DNA of 64,000 bases from Alkalicoccobacillus murimartini (GTDB taxonomy: Bacteria > Bacillota > Bacilli > Bacillales > Bacillaceae_D), in assembly GCF_030813245.1 (NCBI RefSeq), contig NZ_JAUSUA010000001.1, positions 558,001 through 622,000 on the forward strand, in the 5' to 3' direction. The position numbers and the translations under genes were made by a program. Position 1 is the stretch's first letter. Each line of letters begins with the position of its first letter. Under the pieces are notes generated by a model that was not told the origin of the DNA, did not search any database, and was given only the letters and a program-made list of their open reading frames with translations. This document shows positions 1-6,451 of this stretch, piece after piece.

Positions 1-425
1 GACACATTGCATTTGAAAATGGAGAAAAGCTAGTTATTGAATTTTTCCCAGAAGCAGCACCAGGTCACGTAGAAAACTTTGAAAAGCTTGCTAACGACGG
101 ATTCTACAACGGACTAACGTTCCACCGTGTAATCCCAGGTTTTGTTGCTCAAGGTGGCGACCCAGCTGGTAACGGTACAGGCGGTCCTGGCTACACAATC
201 AAGTGTGAAACAGAAGGCAACCCACACAAACACGTGAAGGGTGCTCTATCTATGGCTCACGCTGGTAAAGACACAGGCGGCAGCCAATTCTTCGTTGTAC
301 ATGATGCACAACCTCACCTTGACGGCGTTCACACTGTTTTCGGACAAGTGATCGAAGGCGAAGACCTTATTACTCGCATCAAGCAAGGCGATGTAATGAG
401 CGACGTTAAAGTTTGGGAAGAATAG
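1..425 (+). CDS. ppiB: peptidyl-prolyl cis-trans isomerase B (cyclophilin), 5' end missing
   Basis: This is a cytoplasmic cyclophilin that speeds cis-trans isomerisation of peptide bonds before proline. About 140 residues are visible and only the first few are cut off by the window edge. The reading frame is set by the stop at 423-425. Family motifs are clear: FHRVIPGF near the start, a GPGYTIKCE stretch, the GSQFF motif and HTVFG near the end. Length matches the single-domain bacterial form. A strong terminator follows at once. The last 14 codons, stop and terminator recur near 4012-4100, which marks the 3' end of this gene as a duplication boundary. Confidence 0.96.
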   Translation, partial: HIAFENGEKLVIEFFPEAAPGHVENFEKLANDGFYNGLTFHRVIPGFVAQGGDPAGNGTGGPGYTIKCETEGNPHKHVKGALSMAHAGKDTGGSQFFVVHDAQPHLDGVHTVFGQVIEGEDLITRIKQGDVMSDVKVWEE

Positions 426-438
426 TATAGAATGAATT

Positions 439-468
439 TGGCCTGTCCTTTATGGATAGGCCTTTTTT
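439..468 (+). terminator. ppiB rho-independent terminator
   Basis: A stem of GGCCTGTCC pairing with GGATAGGCC around a short loop is followed by six T residues, 14 bases after the ppiB stop codon. A diverged copy lies near 4070-4100. Confidence 0.9.
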
Positions 469-601
469 GTTTTGAAGTTGTATAAAACACATAAATTATA
501 ATTTATTTAAAATTAATGTAGAGTAAATTATTGCGTTTTAAAGTTGATATGATTGTAGTTTGGAGAGAAGAATCAATTGAAGCAAAAAAGTAAAAGCCAG
601 C
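463..601. repeat. direct repeat R1, copy 1
   Basis: This stretch of about 139 bases, running from the T-run of the ppiB terminator into the start of a broken lipoprotein gene, is repeated almost base for base at 2827-2967 with a few substitutions and a two-base indel. It is AT-rich and non-coding apart from its last 25 bases. It marks the first unit of a tandem duplication. Confidence 0.88.
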
Positions 602-938
602 TGCGCTGTCTTTGGGTAGTCTTATTTTATTGAGCCTAATGACTGGATGTATGAATAAATAGAAGGAAAATGACCCTTGTTGTCGAATTAGGTGGCAGGG
701 GGTGGGAGAAATAGAATATTACCAACTTCACAGTCATGAATTTTATGAAACGAATCATAATGGAGAAGATTATATATGGGAAGTTAAAGTCATAAACATT
801 CATGGTTCGTCTCGTTTCCAAGCACAAATTATTCAAGATGAGTTAGGGATAAAAACAAAATGGAAGGTAGTGCGCGGAGAATATCTTGCATTAGATGTGA
901 ATTTAATGATTAGAAAAGAAATTGCAAATTTAAAATAG
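577..938 (+). pseudogene. broken small lipoprotein gene
   Basis: I read this as one former lipoprotein gene. A TTG start at 577 with a GGAGAG site upstream opens a basic N-terminus (KQKSKSQLR). The frame must shift near 612 to continue into a hydrophobic stretch ending in the lipobox LMTGC at 639-650. An in-frame TAG at 660-662 then interrupts it, and the same frame stays open to the stop at 936-938. That part encodes a polar domain including EIEYYQLHSHEF and GIKTKWKVVRGEY. A shorter start at 702 (GTG) is possible, but it would discard the signal peptide. I do not recognise the family. The two lesions could in principle be sequencing errors. Confidence 0.55.
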
Positions 939-961
939 CAATTTACAGATGTTTAATATGT

Positions 962-996
962 AAAAAGAAGGCTACCTACATGGCAGACCTCTTTTT
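962..996. terminator. bidirectional terminator-like hairpin
   Basis: The sequence AAAAAGAAGGCT pairs imperfectly with AGACCTCTTTTT across an 11-base loop. It lies between the end of the broken lipoprotein gene and the 3' end of the opposite-strand gene, so it could serve both. A similar hairpin lies near 5343-5381. Confidence 0.55.
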
Positions 997-1004
997 GCGT
1001 GCTA

Positions 1005-1541
1005 TTAAAAAATTGCTGCAATTATTAATGATGCAATTACCACCAATCCAAATATTTTTAGAAATAACTTTTGCCTTAAGCTGAAACGAGACAATATTCC
1101 TAAAAATAAAACTCCTAACCCTAAAAGAAGTGCGTTAACTACAAAGAGCGAAAAAGAAAGCGAGAAGATATAATCCCAAAAAGGAAAAAAGAAAGAAGTG
1201 ACAAGAAGAACGAGATAAGTGAAACATAAAAATAAATCGTATTTTTGGGCGATGTTCGTGGCGCACTCTTTAGAAATCGTCAAATTATCTTCTTTGCTTA
1301 GTTCTTTATTTTCATACTTCATTAGAAGTTTAGTGAGTTTTTGTTGTTTCTGGGTAAGAGGCTGTCTACCTTTTAATTTTGGTACGACAGTGAGTTGTCT
1401 AAGATCTTTGATAACGCCATTTATGTTGCGGAATGTTTTATCGGCATTTGCTTTCTTGTTATTTATGTAGTCGCTTACGGAACCCATCAATAATACTTGA
1501 TAAACAACTAAAAACATATTTAAGTACAATTTACGGAACAT
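1005..1541 (-). CDS. uncharacterised membrane protein with a C-terminal three-helix bundle
   Basis: I do not recognise this 178-residue protein. The ATG at 1541 is preferred because a GGAAGGATCC site precedes it; an upstream in-frame start lacks one. The N-terminus (MFRKLYLNMFLVVYQVLLMG) is hydrophobic. A polar, lysine-rich middle of about 80 residues follows, then three hydrophobic segments covering roughly residues 105-178. The C-terminus ends in small hydrophobic residues. It stands alone on the minus strand between short plus-strand genes. Nothing visible points to an enzyme or a transport motif. Confidence 0.6.
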   Translation of the reverse strand: MFRKLYLNMFLVVYQVLLMGSVSDYINNKKANADKTFRNINGVIKDLRQLTVVPKLKGRQPLTQKQQKLTKLLMKYENKELSKEDNLTISKECATNIAQKYDLFLCFTYLVLLVTSFFFPFWDYIFSLSFSLFVVNALLLGLGVLFLGILSRFSLRQKLFLKIFGLVVIASLIIAAIF

Positions 1542-1626
1542 GATTAGGATCCTTCCATGCCACAAAATAAGATTAAGTAAATCTTAACATATTAACCTCT
1601 TCTATAATATGGGTGGAGGGATCGAT

Positions 1627-1794
1627 ATGACAGAAGAGATGGCAAAAGAAATATTAGTGCAATTAAAGTGTGGAGAAACCAGCGAGTGTAGAGTGGCGAT
1701 AGCGGAATTCTTAACGTTCCAGCCTGTGCTATTTAAGCATGAAGAGTTTAAGAATTTCAGAGGTGTAGCTAATCACGGTGGAGCGATCGTATAG
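1627..1794 (+). CDS. small soluble protein of unknown function
   Basis: This 55-residue ORF starts at ATG 1627 behind GTGGAGGG at good spacing. The upstream start at 1609 would cover that ribosome site and is rejected. The product begins MTEEMAKEILVQLKCGE and ends FRGVANHGGAIV. It looks soluble and acidic, with no membrane segment. The abrupt end after a GG motif may mean it is slightly truncated. No function is assigned. Confidence 0.5.
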   Translation: MTEEMAKEILVQLKCGETSECRVAIAEFLTFQPVLFKHEEFKNFRGVANHGGAIV

Positions 1795-1795
1795 G

Positions 1796-1920
1796 ATGTT
1801 CAGAACTATTCGAGAGTGGGGCAATCCAAAACCACCAGCGCATGATCTATATCTCAAGACTATATAGCAGCGAGAGAAAGGGCAGAATACTTCATGATCT
1901 TTTTAAGAAGGGTATGCTAA
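1796..1920 (+). pseudogene. possible frameshifted small ORF
   Basis: An ATG right after the preceding stop opens MFRTIREWGNPKPPAHDLYL, then reaches a stop. The next frame continues with a protein-like stretch, YIAARERAEYFMIFLRRVC, ending at 1918-1920. Joining the two across one indel near 1860 gives a plausible protein of about 41 residues. The ribosome site is weak and no family is recognised, so this could be chance. Confidence 0.3.
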
Positions 1921-2024
1921 CTATTATAAATGTATTGGAAAATCGAACTGGCGTTGGATAAAAACATAATCCCTCCAGTCATCAAAAATAAAGAACCTGA
2001 CAGATAGTACAAGTTGGTTCTCAT
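1917..2024 (-). CDS. 35-residue single-pass membrane peptide
   Basis: The ORF starts at ATG 2024 with GCGAGGTGATTCTA upstream, a good ribosome site. The product (MRTNLYYLSGSLFLMTGGIM and so on) is one hydrophobic helix with short polar ends. Its size and site resemble the other tiny membrane genes of this region. Function unknown. Confidence 0.45.
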   Translation of the reverse strand: MRTNLYYLSGSLFLMTGGIMFLSNASSIFQYIYNS

Positions 2025-2109
2025 TAGAATCACCTCGCTAATTTATACGCTGTTGATCTAAAGAAGTTTCATAAAATTTATTAGGCTTCCGACCGTAAGG
2101 GGATACACA

Positions 2110-2253
2110 ATGTCTAACATTCCTATCCCACCTGAAGAAGATCACAACATCGTGAAAGGGTTTCTTTTTGCCCTAGTTCGCTCCCTTCTTATGTGGGGAG
2201 CAGGAGAAGCCTGGTTAGTTTATTACTTTTGGTATGAATGGGATGCGGAATGA
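2110..2253 (+). CDS. 47-residue tryptophan-rich membrane peptide
   Basis: The ORF starts at ATG 2110 behind AAGGGGATACACA. The product opens with an acidic proline-rich end (MSNIPIPPEEDHN), then a membrane segment of about 20 residues. It ends in an aromatic tail with four Trp and four Tyr residues (WLVYYFWYEWDAE). It looks like a real membrane peptide and not a chance frame. Family unknown. Confidence 0.45.
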   Translation: MSNIPIPPEEDHNIVKGFLFALVRSLLMWGAGEAWLVYYFWYEWDAE

Positions 2254-2273
2254 AATACATACAAAGGTGTTGG

Positions 2274-2472
2274 GGATCACTAGATGCGGAACGCTCTTAA
2301 TAAAATGATTCGCAGAATAAATATAGATAAAAAGCCAGCGGTGAATATCTCTATACTCTGTTCAATACCGAATAGAGGGACTATGAAATATACAGCGAGT
2401 CCCCCAATAAAAGCTATTACTACAGCAAGAAGCCATCTAGCGTTATAGTTTCTATGCATAATTAACCCTCCA
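2274..2472. repeat. direct repeat R2, copy 1
   Basis: About 199 bases spanning the 59-residue membrane gene and its ribosome site are repeated at 3322-3517 with clear base-level similarity, including the flanking GGATCACTAGATG and ATTAACCCTCCA motifs. Confidence 0.8.
2280..2459 (-). CDS. small two-helix membrane protein, family A, copy 1
   Basis: This 59-residue protein starts at ATG 2459 behind GGAGGGTTAATT; a longer upstream start would cover that site. Two hydrophobic helices flank a short loop with the shared motif VPLFGIE, and the C-terminus is basic (LRIILLRAF). It is clearly paralogous to 3267-3503 and more distantly to 4829-5005. It lies 56 bases downstream of a family B gene on the same strand, forming a B-A pair that recurs. 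No function is known to me. Confidence 0.6.
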   Translation of the reverse strand: MHRNYNARWLLAVVIAFIGGLAVYFIVPLFGIEQSIEIFTAGFLSIFILRIILLRAFRI

Positions 2473-2515
2473 AAATTAGTTTCTGATTTCAAGCGATCCG
2501 CTCTTTGAGAAAGGG

Positions 2516-2698
2516 TCAGCGCCTTACTATAAATTTAATTAATGATGTAATAATTACAAAACCAATTGCAATTGGAAGCACTTCGAACAGTTTAGCGACA
2601 AAATCACCACCGTCAAATAAAAACCGCAGTAGTGCACTAATAAATAGAAAGATAGTGAACGAAAGTAATGCATCAAGAAAAATGTTTTTATGTATCAT
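2516..2698 (-). CDS. small two-helix membrane protein, family B, copy 1
   Basis: This 60-residue protein starts at ATG 2698 behind TTGGAGGGCAAT; the longer reading from an upstream TTG would cover the ribosome site. It begins MIHKNIFLDALL, has two hydrophobic helices with an FDGGD loop between them, and ends FIVRR. Copy 2 is at 3761-3946. It is probably co-transcribed with the family A gene that follows it. Function unknown. Confidence 0.6.
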   Translation of the reverse strand: MIHKNIFLDALLSFTIFLFISALLRFLFDGGDFVAKLFEVLPIAIGFVIITSLIKFIVRR

Positions 2699-2826
2699 AT
2701 TGCCCTCCAATTGATTCTTAACACTCTGTACCCTGAGAGGCGCTTACAAAACATTGGAGGATCTACTAAATAATTAGGAGGATCGAAAATGGCAACCCCT
2801 AAATGTGTGAGAGTTATGGATGGGAC

Positions 2827-2967
2827 TTTTTTGTTTTGAAGTTGTATAAAACACATAAATTATAATTTATTTAAAATTAATGTAGAATAAATTATTGCGT
2901 TTTAAAGTTGATCTGATTGTAATATGGAAAACGAATCAAACGAAGCAAAACATAAGTAAAAGCCAGC
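2827..2967. repeat. direct repeat R1, copy 2
   Basis: This is the second copy of the 463-601 repeat. Just before it, the bases GGATGGGAC plus a T-run look like a remnant of the ppiB terminator, so the duplication probably began inside or before that terminator. The part matching the start of the broken lipoprotein gene has diverged and lost its start codon. Confidence 0.88.
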
Positions 2968-2988
2968 GGCTCATTGCCCTGGCTTTTC
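2958..2988. terminator. palindromic terminator-like hairpin
   Basis: AAAAGCCAG pairs with CTGGCTTTT around a 12-base loop. The flanking A and T runs allow termination on either strand. Confidence 0.6.
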
Positions 2989-3053
2989 GTCATTTATATA
3001 GTAGGTACGCATAGGCGTCTGGCTAGCATCAGGCTGGCGAATGATTTGGTATT

Positions 3054-3087
3054 AAAAAAAGCTATGAGGAGTAAATCCTCCTCATAG
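3054..3087 (-). terminator. terminator of the minus-strand small genes
   Basis: CTATGAGGAG and CTCCTCATAG form a perfect ten-base stem with a six-base loop. On the minus strand the stem is followed by a run of seven T residues, just after the stop of the 3094-3210 ORF. Confidence 0.75.
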
Positions 3088-3093
3088 TCCATA

Positions 3094-3210
3094 TTAACTA
3101 CTTGAATATTTTCGTAGTGCTTTAAAGCAAAGAAAAAAGAAGTATAGGCTAAAACCACCTAGTCCGAGACCAATTATCTGTAGAAAGATCGTAGATATAT
3201 CAGGAATGAT
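3094..3210 (-). CDS. small membrane peptide with apparent ATC/ATT start
   Basis: An excellent AAGGAGGCGTTT site is followed by ATC ATT and no ATG, GTG or TTG. The frame then encodes IPDISTIFLQIIGLGLGGFS and a hydrophobic, basic-ended tail (FKALRKYSSS). It is related to the intact 36-residue peptide at 6597-6707, which starts MNIPIF and ends KVLRKYLRTR. The simplest reading is that ATG mutated to ATC, so translation is either by a rare start codon or lost. A good terminator follows. Confidence 0.4.
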   Translation of the reverse strand: MIPDISTIFLQIIGLGLGGFSLYFFFLCFKALRKYSSS

Positions 3211-3266
3211 AAACGCCTCCTTAAGAAATTAGTTCCTAAGCAATATAGGAGTTTGCAACTACGATT

Positions 3267-3503
3267 CTAACATACATGATAACTCATGATAAGGGTAGAG
3301 TGATTCTCCCTCCTTGGGGGAGGATCACTAGATGTTGAACATCTGAATAAAATGATTCGCAGAATGACTATAGCTACAAATCCAGCAGTGAATATCTCTA
3401 AACTCGGTTCAATGCCGAAAAAAGGGACTATGAAATATCCAGCGAGTCCCCCAACAAAAGCTATTATTACACTAAGAAGCCATCTGGCGTTAGACATGTG
3501 CAT
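3267..3503 (-). CDS. small two-helix membrane protein, family A, copy 2, with altered tail
   Basis: This 78-residue protein starts at ATG 3503 behind GGAGAGTTAATCC. Residues 1-55 closely match the protein at 2280-2459 (SNARWLL, VPFFGIE, LRIILFR). After that point the relatedness stops and a non-hydrophobic tail of about 24 residues follows, rich in Pro, Arg and Ser. The tail is best explained by a frameshift past the old stop codon, since the DNA downstream still aligns with copy 1 in part. Function unknown. Confidence 0.55.
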   Translation of the reverse strand: MHMSNARWLLSVIIAFVGGLAGYFIVPFFGIEPSLEIFTAGFVAIVILRIILFRCSTSSDPPPRRENHSTLIMSYHVC

Positions 3504-3517
3504 GGATTAACTCTCCA
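3322..3517. repeat. direct repeat R2, copy 2
   Basis: This is the partner of 2274-2472. It spans most of the second family A gene and its ribosome site. The copies are 1,048 bases apart while the R1 copies are 2,364 apart, so the second unit lacks roughly 1.3 kb of the first. Confidence 0.8.
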
Positions 3518-3552
3518 TATTTAAGTTGATTTTAAAGTTATTTTTGGGAAAT

Positions 3553-3718
3553 TCACTGCTTTCTAGTTTTAGGAACGATGAAAGCCCAGCAGACAACAGT
3601 TGCTATAAAGTCGACGATCACACTTATCCCTTCCGATTAGAAGGATCAGTAAGCTATAAAGAATCGAAGCGAACGTGGCTAAAATCAAGCTTTCTAACCA
3701 CTTGTTAAATCAGTACAT
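3553..3718 (-). pseudogene. decayed small membrane protein gene, family C-like
   Basis: A strong AAGGAGGATATTTT site precedes ATG 3718, but codon 3 is TGA. If read through as Trp, the frame gives FNKWLESLILATFASILYSL, a membrane helix. A shift near 3625 is then needed to reach the second helix and basic end (CWAFIVPKTRKQ) before the stop at 3553. The layout resembles the intact protein at 5454-5645, with two helices and a basic tail. Two lesions make this a pseudogene. Confidence 0.45.
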
Positions 3719-3760
3719 AAAATATCCTCCTTTTTGTATATCTATACCTACATGCTAGAA

Positions 3761-3946
3761 TTACGTTCCTTTTATCGCAAACTGAAGTATGGTCCAAATA
3801 ACACTAAAGATTATTGCAAAAGGTAATCGATCTAGCAATATTGTTCCGACGGTATCACCAGTGAGGAGTAGACCAAGAAGAATAGAGCTAAATAGAACGA
3901 TTGCAAAAATAAGTAAAGCATTAATAAAAAAGTTCTTATGTAACAT
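3761..3946 (-). CDS. small two-helix membrane protein, family B, copy 2
   Basis: This 61-residue protein starts at ATG 3946 behind TTGGAGGACATT. It opens MLHKNFFINALL, like MIHKNIFLDALL in copy 1. It keeps the two-helix layout with a Gly-Asp loop and ends AIKGT. The 60 bases upstream also match copy 1, including a shared CTTACAAAACAT motif. Function unknown. Confidence 0.58.
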   Translation of the reverse strand: MLHKNFFINALLIFAIVLFSSILLGLLLTGDTVGTILLDRLPFAIIFSVIWTILQFAIKGT

Positions 3947-4011
3947 AATGTCCTCCAATTAAGTGTTAGCACTCCTTACCCTGAGAGGAGCTTACAAAAC
4001 ATCGGAGTACC

Positions 4012-4100
4012 AAGCAAGGCGATGTAACGAGCGACAATAAAGTTTGGGAAGAGTAATATAAAATGATTAAGGCCTATCCTTTGAGGATCGGCCTTTTTTG
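4012..4100 (+). repeat. duplicated 3' end of ppiB with its terminator
   Basis: These 89 bases match 381-470. The copy still encodes KQGDVTSDNKVWEE plus a stop in the ppiB frame, then a terminator stem (GGCCTATCC with GGATCGGCC) and six T residues. There is no ppiB sequence before it: it abuts the region upstream of the family B gene. It is a footprint of tandem duplication or of integration at the ppiB 3' end. Confidence 0.88.
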
Positions 4101-4206
4101 TTATTGGAGGTAAATAATAGAGGCTATACTAAAGCTCTAAAGACATAACTAAGGTTTGTTTGATGTTCGGAGGACTAATACCTACGAAAGCCGAAATAAG
4201 AAGCAT

Positions 4207-4395
4207 TCACTTACGACTCTCCTTGCTCTGTTTTCGTGTTGAGAAAAAGATCTGATAGAAGAAAGCAACAACGCTTAGTGCTGCAATAACTGTCCAACTC
4301 AGCTGACCACCAGCAAATTCAATAAGGAAATACCCAAGTCCAAGTATAAATAGTGCTCTGAAAGAAGCTAATAGCCAAATATTTATTATTGCCAC
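4207..4395 (-). CDS. small two-helix membrane protein, start uncertain
   Basis: The 62-residue reading from GTG 4395 gives two hydrophobic segments around FAGGQLSW and a strongly charged end (TRKQSKESRK). The AAAGGGGTGG ribosome site overlaps this GTG, so true initiation may be a few codons later at an ATA or ATT, or the start may be lost. It lies in the same minus-strand run as the paralogous families but is not clearly one of them. Function unknown. Confidence 0.45.
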   Translation of the reverse strand: MAIINIWLLASFRALFILGLGYFLIEFAGGQLSWTVIAALSVVAFFYQIFFSTRKQSKESRK

Positions 4396-4490
4396 CCCTT
4401 TAAAGTGTATGTGTATAAAATGGTTAGAGTTAAATAATGAAGAGTCACTGAAAACCTACGAGAGGTGTTATCTTTTGAGATAACAATCTT

Positions 4491-4733
4491 TTACTTCATT
4501 TCAACTTTATCTTTGTTCTTACTGAATTTATATACTAAAGCTCTATATACAACATAAATTAAATATCCTAAAAGAAAGCTTATGGCTAGGTTTTTAAAAG
4601 CTAAGTCTACTTCTTTTTGAGTTATAAGACTCCATAAAAAAGGGAAGAGCTCTACAGAAAATGCCATTCCTACACCTAAAATAGATGGGACTAAGACAAA
4701 GGTAATGAAAAACGTTTTAAATGAGTCAACCAA
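4491..4733 (-). CDS. 80-residue membrane protein of unknown function
   Basis: A TTG at 4733, six bases after AAGGAG, is the best start; an upstream ATG at 4772 has no ribosome site. The product has two or three hydrophobic segments, with a short acidic stretch (QKEVDLAFKN) in the middle and a lysine-rich end (YKFSKNKDKVEMK). It has no close relative in the window. It may share a transcript with the neighbouring minus-strand genes. Confidence 0.5.
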   Translation of the reverse strand: MVDSFKTFFITFVLVPSILGVGMAFSVELFPFLWSLITQKEVDLAFKNLAISFLLGYLIYVVYRALVYKFSKNKDKVEMK

Positions 4734-4828
4734 GACAGTCTCCTTCTTACAAGTGTTTAGATAGAACATCACTTGTTGTGTTTAATGCATTTTGATTGCA
4801 AACCTATGAAATACTGCATGCGGGGAGG

Positions 4829-5005
4829 TCAATCTCTTCTGAAAACGTTATACAGGATGATCCTAATTCCAAAAACGCCTACAAACACACCAGCAGCACT
4901 GGCTGTGTTCAGTTCACGATCAAAAAGCAAAGGGATAAATAATACTGCAATGGCACTGATTAGCGCTACTAAAAGACTGTTGATCCATTTGTTAGATAAG
5001 TGCAT
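4829..5005 (-). CDS. small two-helix membrane protein, family A, distant copy
   Basis: This 58-residue protein starts at ATG 5005 behind TAGGAGGGTTATTC, the same type of site as the other family A genes. It begins MHLSNKWINSLLVAL and ends with IRIILYNVFRRD, matching the LRIILxR ending of copies 1 and 2. The middle loop differs (FDRELNTASA). It shows that the family is older than the recent duplication. Function unknown. Confidence 0.55.
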   Translation of the reverse strand: MHLSNKWINSLLVALISAIAVLFIPLLFDRELNTASAAGVFVGVFGIRIILYNVFRRD

Positions 5006-5045
5006 GAATAACCCTCCTATTAAGCGGTGCACTACATTGGGCTAA

Positions 5046-5453
5046 TTTTTAATTTCCTAGAATATTAGTCGGATAAGACAAATTTAGTGCGTGATTAATA
5101 ATAGATCTCCTTTTTATTGAATAATATCATAAATAAAGGAATCTTACAGGTTACTGACGAGAATCAAGTAAATAGGTGAAAAGTTATAAATATTTTAGGG
5201 AGAAAACGTCAGGGAATCTCTTTAAAGTTAGCAAAACCATTTGTTATGGTTGGTTGTGGAGGGGAAAATGTATTACAACCGCAGATATTTCTCGGTACTA
5301 CATACAGTGAACAATCGGCTATTTTAAGAAAAGAATAATGCGAAAAAAGAAGACTTCTATTACAGGCAGTCCTCTTTTTGTGTATGAAAATAAAACTCTT
5401 TTGGTAGTGACAAAATATAAAGAATAAGTTTGGATGAGAGTACTTTCAAACCA
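5046..5453. other. intergenic stretch without a convincing gene
   Basis: The stretch holds an imperfect terminator-like hairpin at 5343-5381 (AAAAAGAAGACT with AGTCCTCTTTTT). It also has a 19-codon ORF at 5268-5327 behind a strong GGAGGGGAAA site, and an overlapping 30-codon frame at 5246-5338. Neither ORF shows protein-like features I trust. The rest is AT-rich with no recognised signal. Confidence 0.5.
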
Positions 5454-5645
5454 TCAATTCTTACCGCGTCGTTTTGTCCAAGGAATGAAAAAAGCAATAA
5501 CGAGTGCCACGCCTAATGCGGAGCTTGCGTGATATAACCAGTTCTCAGCAAGACTATGGTCGCCCTGCTCAATAACAAGAATAAATAAGTAAGGAAATGT
5601 GAACATGATGAGGAAGAGGATCAAAGCATAAAGCCAACGATTCAT
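5454..5645 (-). CDS. small two-helix membrane protein, family C, copy 1
   Basis: This 63-residue protein starts at ATG 5645 behind TTGGAGGGTTCTTA; upstream starts would cover that site. Two helices flank a polar loop with EQGDHSLAENWLYH, and the tail is basic (TKRRGKN). The loop and tail match the protein at 6167-6361 (RSDYNLGDRWLEH, KKKTRNS). The decayed gene at 3553-3718 looks like another member. Function unknown. Confidence 0.58.
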   Translation of the reverse strand: MNRWLYALILFLIMFTFPYLFILVIEQGDHSLAENWLYHASSALGVALVIAFFIPWTKRRGKN

Positions 5646-5811
5646 TAAGAACCCTCCAATCATAGCATAAGGTTCCATACCCTTTTGATTACTTGCAAAA
5701 CTCTGAATGAGAAGCTTGAGATGCTGTAAATACATTCGGATCGTGATGATTTTAATCTTTTAGTTTCCGAATTATGGAATGGGGAACACATTCTGCAGGA
5801 GGAGGGTTGCT

Positions 5812-6102
5812 ATGAAGTTATTGAGAAGATCTGCGTATATGTTTTGTGTAATAGCAATTATTGTATGGATCAATAAGTTTGTTCAGGGCTCGGCTTTATT
5901 TTATGATAGGGAGAATGTGAGCCCATGGTACTCGATTGTAGGCGACCTTAGTCTAGCTATCGCATTCATTCTAGCAATTATCTATGGATTTAAATCAAAA
6001 GAGCATCAAGGTAGAATGAATACTATAATGATGTGGCTTTACTGCATCTTGCCCATTCTTTTCATCATATCAGCTTTAAGAACTATTATTTATGATTTTT
6101 AA
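5812..6102 (+). CDS. 96-residue three-helix membrane protein of unknown function
   Basis: The gene starts at ATG 5812 directly after an AGGAGGAGGGTTGCT site; a longer reading from 5779 would cover it. The product has a basic start (MKLLRRSAY) and three hydrophobic helices. Polar loops lie between them (YDRENVSPW and KSKEHQGRMN). It is one of the few plus-strand genes here and has no relative in the window. No domain is recognised. Confidence 0.55.
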   Translation: MKLLRRSAYMFCVIAIIVWINKFVQGSALFYDRENVSPWYSIVGDLSLAIAFILAIIYGFKSKEHQGRMNTIMMWLYCILPILFIISALRTIIYDF

Positions 6103-6166
6103 GACAGGTTATGTATGCATAATTGTGTATCAAACAAGTTTTTTGAAATAGAATTAAACTCTTCCT

Positions 6167-6361
6167 TTAGCTATTCCTCGTTTTTTTCTTAAGAGAGAAC
6201 AACACAAACACAATGGCTATAATTAGTCCGATGATAATATGTTCAAGCCATCTATCGCCTAAGTTATAGTCACTTCGTTGAATAGCAAACCGATATGCAA
6301 AACTACCGATTGTTGCTGCAATAAAAGCAATAAAAAAATTTGCCAAACGTTTATCTTTCAT
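6167..6361 (-). CDS. small two-helix membrane protein, family C, copy 2
   Basis: This 64-residue protein starts at ATG 6361 behind TTGGAGGATTGGTC. It has a basic N-terminus (MKDKRLANFF), a helix, the loop RSDYNLGDRWLEH, a second helix and a basic tail (KKKTRNS). It matches the protein at 5454-5645 in loop and tail. Both termini probably face the cytoplasm by the positive-inside rule. Function unknown. Confidence 0.58.
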   Translation of the reverse strand: MKDKRLANFFIAFIAATIGSFAYRFAIQRSDYNLGDRWLEHIIIGLIIAIVFVLFSLKKKTRNS

Positions 6362-6451
6362 GACCAATCCTCCAATATAATCTGATTAACCAACTAGTCG
6401 CGTTTCTAACGTTAAAAAAGAGGGAATGTATACCATTAGGTGGTGTTTCCA

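Noticed and set aside
636-836. 66-codon minus-strand ORF
   Set aside because: It is the antisense of the broken lipoprotein gene with no site of its own.
1219-1470. 83-codon plus-strand ORF
   Set aside because: It is antisense to the membrane protein gene at 1005-1541 and has no ribosome site.
2505-2714. 69-codon plus-strand ORF
   Set aside because: It is antisense to the family B gene, whose opposite strand has the ribosome site and membrane-protein pattern.
4773-5045. 90-codon plus-strand ORF
   Set aside because: It is antisense to the distant family A gene at 4829-5005 and lacks a ribosome site.
5246-5338. 30-codon ORF overlapping a 19-codon ORF
   Set aside because: Both are too short, overlap in different frames and show no coding character beyond one good ribosome site.
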